Source of the DNA: Trichodelitschia bisporula
Taxonomy: Eukaryota > Ascomycota > Dothideomycetes > Phaeotrichales > Phaeotrichaceae
Reading direction: 5' to 3'
Assembly: GCA_010356995.1 (NCBI GenBank)
Contig: ML996693.1
Coordinates: 496,001 to 560,000 of the forward strand
DNA length: 64,000 nucleotides
Below are positions 54,771-64,000 of the stretch, in pieces (within the stretch, counting starts at the first letter, position 1; every line of letters begins with the position of its first letter). The notes under the pieces were generated by a model. It was not told where the DNA came from. It was given only the letters and a program-made list of their open reading frames with translations, and searched no databases. The translations under genes and the position numbers were made by a program.

Positions 54771-57124
54771 TTAATGCTTCGCCACCACACCCGCCGCATC
54801 CGCCTGCGCCGTAATCCTTTTCTTATAATCCGTAACCGTCCCACCAAAATGCTCAATCGTCCCATGATCACACACCCACAAGCTCGTACATACATTCTGC
54901 AGCATCGTAACATCATGACTAACCATGAGCACACCCCCCTGAAACCTCTGCAGCGCCTCAGACAGCGCATCCATCGCCTCGATATCAAGATGATTCGACG
55001 GCTCGTCCAGCACCAGGATATGAGGATTCGTCAACGAGAGGCAAGCAAATGCAACACGACTCTTCTGCCCACCGGACAGAAGCTCCATCTTCTGCAGACC
55101 CGTCATACCCGTGATACCGAAAGCCCCCAAGTGCCGCCGGTACTCCTCGTCCGTGCGGCCCGGGAACTTCTCCGTCATGAACCCCACCGCGCTCTTGTTG
55201 AGATCCAGTCCGTCGACGTGGTGCTGTGCGAAGAAGCCGACTCTCAGCCGCGGGTTCTGCGATATCAGGCCGGAGGTCGGTTGTAGCGCGCCGATGAGCA
55301 GTTTCAGTGCTGTGGTTTTACCCGCGCCGTTGGGGCCGACGATGCCGATACGTGAATCGAGCTGCACATCCAGATCGACGTTCTTGAGCAGGATGTTGCC
55401 GGGAGTGTAGCCGAAGGTGACATTTGTCATCTGGATGATGGGCGGAGAAAGCTTCTCCACCTCCGGGAACTTGAAGTGCACACTGTATTCGGCCTCTGGA
55501 GCTTCGAGCACGGGCATGCGTTCCAGCTTTTTGATACGCGATTGCGCTTCTGAGGATTTGGCGGCGTTGTAGCGGAACTTGTCGATGAAGGCTTGGAGAT
55601 GCGCACGCACCGCCATCTGGTTCTCGTACTCCTTCTTCGCAGTCTTACGCCGCTCCTCCTTGGTCGCGTAGAAGGAGTCAAAGTTGCCACCCTTGTAGTA
55701 GTCCAGCCGCTCCGAGTGCTGGTGGATGATATCTGTCGCGACTTCATTGAGGAAGGCTCGGTCGTGAGAGACGACGAGCACCGTGCTTGGGTAGCCTTGG
55801 AGGTAGTTTGAGAGGAAGGTAATGGAGGGGACGTCCAACATGTTAGACGGTTCATCGAGCAGCAGCAGATCAGGCTCGCAGAACAGCGCTCGCGCAAGCG
55901 CCAGTCTCATCCGCCAACCACCGGAGAAGGTCTTGGTGGCAAACTGCTGGCGTTCGGGCGAAAATCCCAGACCTGCGAGAATGCTGGCCGCACGGGATTC
56001 AGCCTTGTCGGACTCCATCTCGGCCAACTTGGCGTGGATGTCGCTGAGGGTGATATCGAGACCCTCGCGTTGCTTGTCGAGACGGGCAGCATCGGCGGAG
56101 GTGTCGGCCATAGAGGCCCGCTGGCTTTCGATCTCTGCCAGCTCCCTCGAGATTTTCTACATCCGTTAGGAAGTGCTCATCGGTGAGAAGCATATCACTT
56201 ACGTCTTGCTCCCGAAGGAGATGTTTCCGCCAGACATCCGCATCGAGAACGGCCTGTATCGCCGGCGTGTCGTCTCCAGTAATCTAAGCCACATGAGCAC
56301 ATGGTAAAAAAGAGGGATATACAGAATTCTACCTCTTGCTCGACATGGAGAATGGATATGTGGGTAGGAATGGGGATTTCTCTCCGACTGAGCGCCCTGA
56401 GCAGAGTGGATTTACCGATACCGTTCTGACCGACCAGACCGTATCTATGACCATATGCCAGAGTGAGGGTGGTATCACTGAGGATTCTCTTTCCTCCAAT
56501 CGACACATCAATCCCATCAACTTTGATATCCTTGCTCTTGTTCGACACATCCGAGCCAAGCTGCAAAGGATTCACAGCCATATAAAACTCCTCATACGAC
56601 TGCGCCTCATCGGTCTGATTGAGCAAGCGGGAAGCCTCGTACTCGACATTCTTCATCGTCTTCCGCTCCTGCTTTGCACGGATCTTGCGCTCCGCCTTTT
56701 CGAGCTTCTTACGGTCAACCCGCGACTCCACCCGCCGGCCCGCCGCAGCCTCTACATCGACACTGCCGGTCGCAAGCGCCATCGTCGACGAGATATTCCG
56801 CTGCGACCCAACATGGATCGTCTGATCCAACTTCCGCGCCGCCATCTGGTGTATCTCGCCATCGGCCGCCGCCGCCGCCGCAGCGCCCAACCGCTCCACA
56901 AACCGGCCGACGAGGTTCCGGATAGCAACCTCGTTTTGAGGCGAGAAGTCGCCGGAAGCGGAGAGCAGCAGGGCGGCTACGGCATCGGCGGCCTCATTGA
57001 GCGGGGAGTCGGCGTCGCCGTCAGATGATGAGGCGCTGTGCGCGGCATGGTTTAGATACCCAACCGAGTAGTCTGCTACGACCTGGTCAATCTGGGGGAT
57101 TTGGGATCTAATCTCGGTGTCCAT
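54771..57124 (-). CDS. GCN20: ABC-F ATPase Gcn20 (eIF2alpha-kinase activation partner)
   Basis: Exons on the minus strand: 57124-56333, 56283-56203, 56156-54771; 752 aa, matching Gcn20 length. Introns are 49 and 46 nt. Residues 1-200 are the Gcn20 N-terminal region, which in yeast binds Gcn1. Two ABC domains follow without membrane segments: ABC1 with Walker A 'GLVGQNGIGKSTLLRAL', signature 'FSGGWRMRLALARALF' and Walker B 'LLLLDEPSNMLDV'; ABC2 with 'GIVGPNGAGKTTALKLL', 'LLSGGQKSRVAFACL' and 'HILVLDEPSNHLD'. Gcn20 with Gcn1 on the ribosome activates Gcn2 under amino-acid starvation. Start MDTEIRSQIPQIDQVVADY. Confidence 0.96.
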
Positions 57125-60100
57125 GGCTTTATTGAGGTGAGTAGCGCGGGGGAGGGGCTGCGCGGGGCTGAGGTCTGAAGTCGGGGTCGGATTTTTTCGT
57201 TGCGTGGCGGGAGGGGCGGGGTCCCGGAGGTGAGGCGTTTGTGTGGGGAGGGTGTGGGTGGGTGGTTGTTAGCGTGCAGGTGGAAGGAGCGGCTTTGAGA
57301 TATTCGGTGGCGTCACACTTTCCCGACCCCAACCCTCATGTCTTGCCCCTCTCCAAACCGCTTCCGAGAGATCTGCTCTGCAACGAGGTGAATTCGGGTT
57401 GAAGACGAGACGAGACGGCAAACACGAGGAGCTTTTTTCACGGGGGAAGGCGGGGGAGGATGCGGTCTGGGCTCGGACAGGGACTGGCCGCAGCAGGAGG
57501 AGCAGCAGCAGCAGCAGCAAGCAACAAAGTCACAGGCGACAGGGACGAGGGACGAAGGGTGAACACGAATGTTGCAAGTGCCCCCCGGCCCAGCTAGAGG
57601 CCGCGATGGCGGTTGGTGCGGAATGCGAAGTGGGGAGCATAGAGTGCGGGAAAGCCAACAGGCAACGAAACAGGTGATGACCGATCGCGCTGGGGCCCCT
57701 CTCTCTTAGTTCTCACTGGCATCAGCTCGTGGAAAGGAACTGTTGGGATCTTACGGAATGTCCTAATGGCATCAGAGGTGAGTACGATAGGCGAGCAAAT
57801 CAGCTGCACAGCACAGAAGGCCAATATTCGATGCTTAGGGCAGCGCATATATATAAGACCAACGGATATGGCTGACCTTGGAACGTCTGCAATAAGAACG
57901 CCACTTAAGAGGCCGCTTTCTCCTGCTATTGCTCAACTTCTGAATGAGCGGTTACGACGTCGCTTGGCTGCGCATGATGGCGAAATGGCCGGCCTTGGAC
58001 CTGACGGCTATGCGGCGAGCCCCGCGGGACCTGCGCAAGTCGGCGTGGGAGGAAGGCATGTCGTCCTGTTGCCTCATCGCTCTTTACCGGGGCTGTCCTT
58101 GTGTTTCAAAGTATGCGACCTGACCGTCTGACTGTCCGTTTTGACGCCGCTTACGGAGTACTCTCTAGATAGGGTGCGGAGAACTGCGGAGAAGGATGGA
58201 CGGCGTAGCGACGGCGGGAAGGGGCGGCGTAAGAGGAGCGGGAGACGGCTCATCTGTGCCTGCAGATGGGTGTGCTCATGATATGACAGGAAGACGGGAA
58301 GCGATGCCGTGGTTGACGAGCAGACGCTCATGGTGTGTTGTGTCATGGCTGTGTTCCCCGCATCGCCGAGCGAAGGTGGCTGGAAGGAAGGGACGAGGTG
58401 GGCCCTCCCCGGGTCACGACGGTTGACAGTGAGGTGATTCCAACTGACGATGTTCGCCGTACATACAGATTGGTACCTCCATTGGCCGTACTACGTACTT
58501 TGATGGGGTTCACTGGGGGGGAAATCTGGGAGCGCATCGGAGCCTATTAGGTGTCGTCGCACTGTAGTGGCCTGGGACCTGCAGCGGAACACCGCATAAG
58601 TAAGGTGCGTTTCTCTGGGACATATGCGTTGACTTGGTACGGATATATGCGTTTGGTGAAGCGACGCCTTCACTGTGGCCCGTTGTGCCCATTGCGTTTG
58701 GTGAGAGAGTGTCTCTTTGTTGAGAAGGAGAGAGTTAATTTGGAGAGCGGTATGAACTCCGTCGTCCATGGGGGCCGTGAGCACCACGACATGGGACCCG
58801 AAGGACGAATGGGAGACGTAGAATGCAGCCTTTTTTCCTCTTCAATCACGGAACGGGAGAGTGCTTCTAGAAGACGTCGGGATGGGAAATTCGGGCCTGT
58901 GTGTTTCGGAGAGGCTTTTTCGGCGTTGAGCCATCTCATCTCCCGAAGTGCCTCGCGGCGGAACCCGCGACAAATGATGAGACGCGTCGCGTTGACCATC
59001 TTGAGCCTTGCGATCTCCGTTCATGATACCACTCTCCACATCGCTCAGCCGGAGTACTCCGGTCAAGCTTTCTCGCATCCCATGGTACATTGGTCTATTC
59101 TCGGATAGGTACTTTCAATGAACCGACGGACAACTTCCTCTTGAACCAAGTTCCAACAGCGTTGAGTGCATGCTAATAACATAAACAAGCGCGCCAACGC
59201 CACTCTCTTCTCCACACCCGACCCCTGCGACGTTGACGTGTGCCTTGTCTGACTGGCTCGAAAGAAGTCATCGCCGCGTCGCACCCAGCGCCTAGTCGCG
59301 CGCCGTTGCGAGGGCTGGAAGGAAGTCGTCCCTGTTTTGGCCTGCCCGTTCAAGCGTGGCAAGCAGATGATGAGCTTCAGGGGCCTTGGTTCATGGCATG
59401 GGAGTAAGGTGAGCAAGTAGTTGAGGATGACGATAAGGCCGAGAGCTAGTGAATTAACTTATGTTCACGCCCTAGGGCCGGAGTAGAGGTTGGTGACGGT
59501 GCACTGCTGCTGGTCGCCCCGGCGCCTGCTGCGACTTTGCGCGACTGCGGGAAGACGGGATATTGTTTGCTGGAGAGAGAGCAAAGACTTCGCAGCGATG
59601 ATGGCCCTGCCGAGCTCCAATTACGCCCGTGGATGCTGTGATGCTCTTCAGCTCCGTGCTGACGGCAAATGCCCGCTTCAACAGCTTGGACCTCACTGCG
59701 GTACTGCCTCCAACGCCTTGCAGCGACCTCCCTCACTCCTCTCATTGCTCCCAAGAAGCCTTTCAACCTCTCATCCCGCAGCACTCCTCATCAACCCACC
59801 ACTCACGTACCCCCCACACCCCGCTTGCAAGCCCACATCCTTGGGAAGCCTTTGACGCCTGAAAGGAAGCGGCTGGCTGGCCTGGCCGCCTGGGCGGGAG
59901 AATCTGACGCCGGCGACATGAAGCCGAGTGGAGCCAAAAGGGCAATCGAACGCCTGCCTTGGGGCCGGCGGGCCAGTAAGAAGACCGGTAGTGCCGGGGG
60001 TCTTGACGCGTGCCTCCGCGTTCGCGTGTTGCCGATGGACACGATTTGGAGATTTGGTGGGGCCCGCGTGGGTCCCCGGCAGCCAAAGCGCGCGGCGGCG

Positions 60101-62866
60101 CAAGCCTCAGTTGACGCCTTAAGGTTTACGATGCCGTTGTGTGGGTGGTTGCTGCGCGTCGGTCGGTACGTCGCGGCATCGCGGAGACGCAATTGGCGCT
60201 GGCGGCAGCCCCCACCCCTCCCACCCCTCCCCTCCGGACATCATTACGGAGAAGAGGCACGCGAATGTGGTGTACCAAGAATTGAAAGTTCGGAGGAACG
60301 TCCTTGTCAAGCGCGGTCTTTGCCGATGGGATCTCCAGAAGACGTCCCATCTTTTTCCATTTCCGCTTCCACAGACCCACGTCGCGTAAACCCAGGGTAC
60401 ATACCTACCGCGAAAGAACCCCTCCAGATGCCTAATTACAGCCCCGCCATGAATAATATATATGTGTGAGTTGTACACACCAGGGTCATGGAAGGTGGGG
60501 CAGAGAAGCAGGAGGGGTCGAAGAGTGAGCAATATCGAAGTGTGCGCAGCAAGCACCTCCAGTGATTCCGGTCAGGCGTGAAAAACGCGATGCACCGAAG
60601 AGGCGTAAAAGCAGGCTCACAAGACAGCTTCCAGAGACTCATGCGGCATTCGGAGTATCACGCTGATTCCTCCGGTTATCGTTCTCCACTCATATCTCGC
60701 CGGGCCTTTCGATTGTATGTACGATTCAAGTATTGGAGCGGGGCGGGGCAGCTAGGCGTAAGGTCAGAAGCGCAAGACTGCAATACTCACAGATGCAGGT
60801 GGAAAACCTGCATCAAACGCGCATAGAGCAAAGACCAAGTGCCTTTACTATTGAATCCTTGATCCTCACCATGAAGGCGGAAGATTGACGAGTGGCAGAT
60901 GGTCTGGGGCGCCGACACGAGACGCCAGGCTTGCTGCAGTTGACACACGAAACCGAAGATGGAGCTCCGACACGAAAAAGCAATGATGATTGCGCCAGCT
61001 GCGGGCCGCCCCAAACGGCGCATGAGTGGGTACGGGATATCTCGCACATTGCCGCACTAATTATGCAAGGTAATTATGGATTACCGGTATGGAGACTTGG
61101 GAACAAATCGATGCCGGCTCAAAGATAGGATGGGGAATTTGGGGGTGAGGTGTTGTTTTGACGTCGTTGTCTGCTGTCCCTTTGTTTGTTGACGTGTTTT
61201 GGATGTTCGTTGATACCAGTCGAGTCAAGGACGACGCGACGGAACTAAACCTTGCGAACCTAGACTATGAGAGCGGATCAATCGCGACCATTCGATGCAT
61301 ACATTATGTACATCACTACGGGGTACGTCCATGCTGCCCAGAGGCTACGGGTTGGTTGGAGGTATGTGCGTACAGTGTCATGGGAAAGTCGTACGTACCT
61401 CATCACAGCAAAGCGGCTCGTCAGACCCGTCAATGTATGCAGCAGACCAGTGGTTAGTCAGTGAAGTCGAGCATCAGGTCTGACGACATCCGAAAGAGTA
61501 TCAGTGTAGCAGTAATTGCCTTTGCAGCACGCTTCTGAGAGCCTACCAGTCCGTACATATTGGAGAGCTAGAGGATGAGCTGTTGAAGACCTGCAGGTTT
61601 TAATGTTGACTGTTATTACCTGCTCCTCAAGCAGCAGCGCCGGGACCCATAGATAGATTGAGGGGGTACCCTTGAGCATCTTCATCCTCCCTTTCCCTTT
61701 CTCTCTCTCCCTACGAGCTCCACCCCCGTCCATCTCTCTTCCCCGTCCTCCCGCCAGTGTGCAGTTTGTGTGTGCACCACCACGGCCACCATCGCCGACC
61801 CCCGTCACTCTCTCTTCTCTCTCTCTCTCTCATCCAGTGCCCCATCAAGGCCAGTGCCTTATGCCAGTGCCCACACTACCCCGGTCCAACAACCGCGTCG
61901 GTCTAACAAGCGAAGAGCAACGCGCATATGCTAGAAGGCGAGCGTCCCAAGCCAAAGTAACTACAGTCCACATCCCAGGCTTTTTCAACTCAACTATCCC
62001 TCCCTCCGGACCAGCCTAGTTCCCGCTTTCAGTCGAGCTTTGGAAAACAATTCGTCTACAGCCTGGTTTCTCTCTCTCCTCCCCCTCTCTCTCCTCATAA
62101 CCTTCTCTTCTCTCAGCGGGAGGAAAGCTCCGCCGGTGCTTCCCTTCTGTGAAGCAGGGACCCCTTCCCTCATCCTCGTACTCTTTGCTTTGATCCCTAT
62201 TCCCTTGACGAACCGACCAACCTTACTCGTTCCTCGCCCGAACCTGGGAAGGCTTTCGGGTAAACGAAAGCAAAACAGCAAGAGGAAACACTTCTGTCGT
62301 CCTCGCAACCAAACCTCCATACCCTGGCTACCTGTACCATCCTCGCCTTCACGCACTCTCACGCCTTCACACATTACGCCCCCATCCATCATCCTATCCA
62401 TTCTCGCCTTTCTTCCCCCCTCCACCACCCCCGGAGCCTCGCGAACACCCCTCCCTCCTCCCCTCCTCTCTCCAACATACTCCCCGCTCCATCATTCATC
62501 ATCCCTCCTTACAGCCCGCCACTCGTTCCCAAACTTTCTCTTAGCTCTTGCTCTCCCGCTTGAAGCTCTGAGCCTCCAACCGTCCCCCCCCCCCCCAGTT
62601 AACTTCCGCCGTTAGCTTCCCACTCATCACCCCTCCCCCTTCCCCCCGCCCACGCGCGCCGCGTTCAGCTTTGTGGGAGAGATTCGGAGAAAGTACCAGG
62701 GAAAGAGAAAAAAAATAAGACGAAACTAGAGCAGCCAACAGCTTCCTTCTCTGGCTACCCCTCCTCCAAAAACCCTTCCCCCCCTCCACGCCGTCGTCAC
62801 CACCGCTCTACGCCAGTTTCCCCCCTCCTCCTTCTCATCCATGTTTGCTCCGTTAGTCGCCATGCA
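57125..62866. other. Gene-poor block upstream of the right-edge gene (5.7 kb)
   Basis: No recognisable product. Landmarks: an AGC-type microsatellite at about 57,500-57,523; TATA-like 'catatatataagacc' near 57,846; a CT microsatellite near 61,808-61,832; very C/T-rich leader-like sequence from about 61,680 to 62,840; a C-run near 62,583-62,597. The overlapping frames on both strands look random. Part is probably the promoter and long 5' leader of the gene that follows. Confidence 0.5.
57868..58131 (+). CDS. Doubtful small ORF below a TATA box
   Basis: 87 codons, starting MADLGTSAIRTPLKRPLSPA and containing 'LLNERLRRRLAAHDGEM'. I include it only because a TATA-like element lies about 20 nt before its ATG. 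No known motif, and no splice sites or neighbours support it. It may be a chance frame. Confidence 0.12.
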   Translation: MADLGTSAIRTPLKRPLSPAIAQLLNERLRRRLAAHDGEMAGLGPDGYAASPAGPAQVGVGGRHVVLLPHRSLPGLSLCFKVCDLTV

Positions 62867-62870
62867 ATGA
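62841..62870 (+). promoter_or_regulatory. Upstream ORF overlapping the main start (ATGA)
   Basis: A 10-codon ORF (MFAPLVAMQ-stop). Its TGA stop (62,868-62,870) overlaps the ATG of the next gene (62,867) in an ATGA arrangement. Ribosomes that translate it end exactly at the main start, an arrangement that can lower or couple downstream initiation. The main gene itself is only a prediction. Confidence 0.45.
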
Positions 62871-64000
62871 CCGCCAATCCGGTTGCAGCTACCAATTCCT
62901 CGTGTCCTTTTCCTCCTGCTCGTCGACGATTACGCGACTGGGACTTCCGCGAGAATGAACTTTTTGTGGACACCCACGGTACGTCAATGACCCAAAAAAA
63001 TCAGATCCCGACTGCGTTGATGTATGCTGTGCTGCAAACGCGGCTGCAAAGACCTGCAGACCAGCTCCCGTCGCAGGATGCTCGGCGCGCCATAACTGGC
63101 CTGTCCGCATGCCTTGCTTAGGGCCTCCCGCTGTTGCTCGCATTCCTGCTGGTCTCTCCACCTGCATCTGCTTTTATCTCCGCCCGCCTTATTATCTTGA
63201 TCCATTATAACTGACTTATTCCGCTCCTGTCTCAATAGCTCTGCGCCTCTGCCACCGTTGTGGGTGTTTCTGCCGTCGGATTTGCCTTCGGACGTCAAGA
63301 TTACCACTCGCCCGTGAGCCACCCGAACACAGCGCCCACCAAGAGGAAACAGTCCTCGGAGCCAACCAGCCGCCTGATGCCTCCCGATCCATCACAAGCG
63401 CAGCGGGCACGCACAGCACACGGTAGCAGCAGCAATGCTACGACGCCGTCACCCTCCGCCGATAATACATCGTCTCGCCCACCTAGTCGCCTTAGCAACG
63501 ATGGTCGCACGCGGACGCGCAAGGCTCGGAGAATGACGGTCGCGGACGCACCGGCACTAAAGAGGCAGGAAGTAGAGCGCGCAGAGGGTTCAGCGAGTGA
63601 AGACGTTACCTCCGAGTTTGGCGCCCGATTGACTCTCCGCACGCGTCCGTCCTGGATGAAGCGACTCTCCGCCATGTCCTCGAGAAGCACCAGCCCTTCG
63701 CCAAGCCCCCGGCCAGAGTCACCTGCAGTAGCAGCGTCCTTTACGTCCGCTGGTTTCTCCCAAAGCGGGTCGACGGTGCCCATGGTGGGGTCGCGTCCCT
63801 CGCCCTTGCCTCCTAACAAATTGGTGAAGAGGACATCGTCGCAGCGCATACCCTTTGAACCACCCCCAGGAGCAAGGCGGCCAACTCTGCGAAGACCAGC
63901 GACGAGCCACCAGCGATTGGGGAATTTGCACGCCCTTACACGCATCACCGATTATCACCATCCGGAAACTGTGGAGTCGGAGCCTGAGGACGCATTGAGG
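62867..64000 (+). CDS. Partial gene for a Ser/Arg/Pro-rich protein, truncated at the window edge
   Basis: Exon 1 from ATG 62867 begins 'MTANPVAATNSSCPFPPARR' and later reads 'WDFRENELFVDTHG'. A GTACGT donor lies at 62,981. A second open frame runs from about 63,239 to the right edge without a stop. A splice from 62,980 to 63,300 ('...gtcaag|AT TAC CAC') keeps frame and gives '...FVDTHDYHSPVSHP'. The long part is basic and disordered: 'KRKQSSEPTSRLMPPDPSQ', 'GARLTLRTRPSWMKRLSAM', 'LPPNKLVKRTSSQRIPF' and 'RRPTLRRPATSHQRLGNLHA'. The LTLRTRPSWMKRLS and PTLRRPATSHQR blocks look conserved in fungi, but I cannot name the family. No domain is complete within the window. Confidence 0.6.

Noticed and set aside
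59669-60469. 266-codon plus-strand frame in the right gene-poor block
   Set aside because: No motif, poor composition, overlapping minus-strand frames.
1-64000. Search for transposons, virus-derived elements, tRNA/rRNA genes and CRISPR arrays
   Set aside because: No transposase, reverse transcriptase, integrase or capsid-like frames, no terminal repeats, no tRNA box B pattern and no regularly spaced repeats were seen by eye; tRNAscan and a repeat search would be decisive.

Overview
This window reads as nuclear DNA of a filamentous ascomycete (Pezizomycotina). The genes are intron-bearing, with most introns 41-65 nt long, GTAAGT/GTATGT/GTACGT-type donors and CTAAC/CTGAC-like branch sites. The conserved set is typical of this group: Kap114, Rev7, Gcn20, Puf6, Whi2, Erv29, Bun107, DPP III, an MpaB-like oxygenase and a gp1-type family. 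Dothideomycetes is possible, but I cannot fix the class from sequence alone. I joined exons by hand and checked the reading phase at every junction.

Layout, 1-33 kb: an ankyrin-repeat protein (31-654), then a small secreted cysteine-rich protein in an AT-richer stretch with a minisatellite. Importin Kap114 (-) and the polymerase-zeta subunit Rev7 (+) diverge from about 470 bp. Next comes a roughly 13 kb stretch holding only one recognisable gene, a gp1-family protein at 13.5-14.7 kb. Then follow an RBR ubiquitin ligase (-), the WD40 deubiquitinase cofactor Bun107/WDR48 (+), a mitochondrial SAM carrier (-), a WRAP53/TCAB1-like WD40 protein (+) and an AtuA-family protein (+).

Layout, 33-64 kb: a tandem duplication of a small gene, possibly NTF2-like; the second copy has a 1-nt frameshift. 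Then DPP III (+), an MpaB-like oxygenase (+), a JmjC/cupin protein (-), the Erv29/SURF4 cargo receptor (+), a nucleoside hydrolase (+), an F-box-like fungal protein (-), Puf6 (+), a Whi2-like BTB protein (-) next to a 30-N assembly gap, and the ABC-F protein Gcn20 (-). A gene desert of about 5.7 kb leads into a Ser/Arg/Pro-rich gene that runs off the right edge.

Most genes are unrelated housekeeping genes and do not form an operon-like system. The most unusual features are the tandem duplication with its decayed copy, the secreted Cys-rich peptide, several stop-free introns whose length is a multiple of three (retention would insert peptide), the two large gene-poor blocks, and an upstream ORF overlapping the start codon of the last gene. 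I saw no transposon, virus-derived element, tRNA, rRNA or CRISPR array. I found no convincing new multi-gene system.
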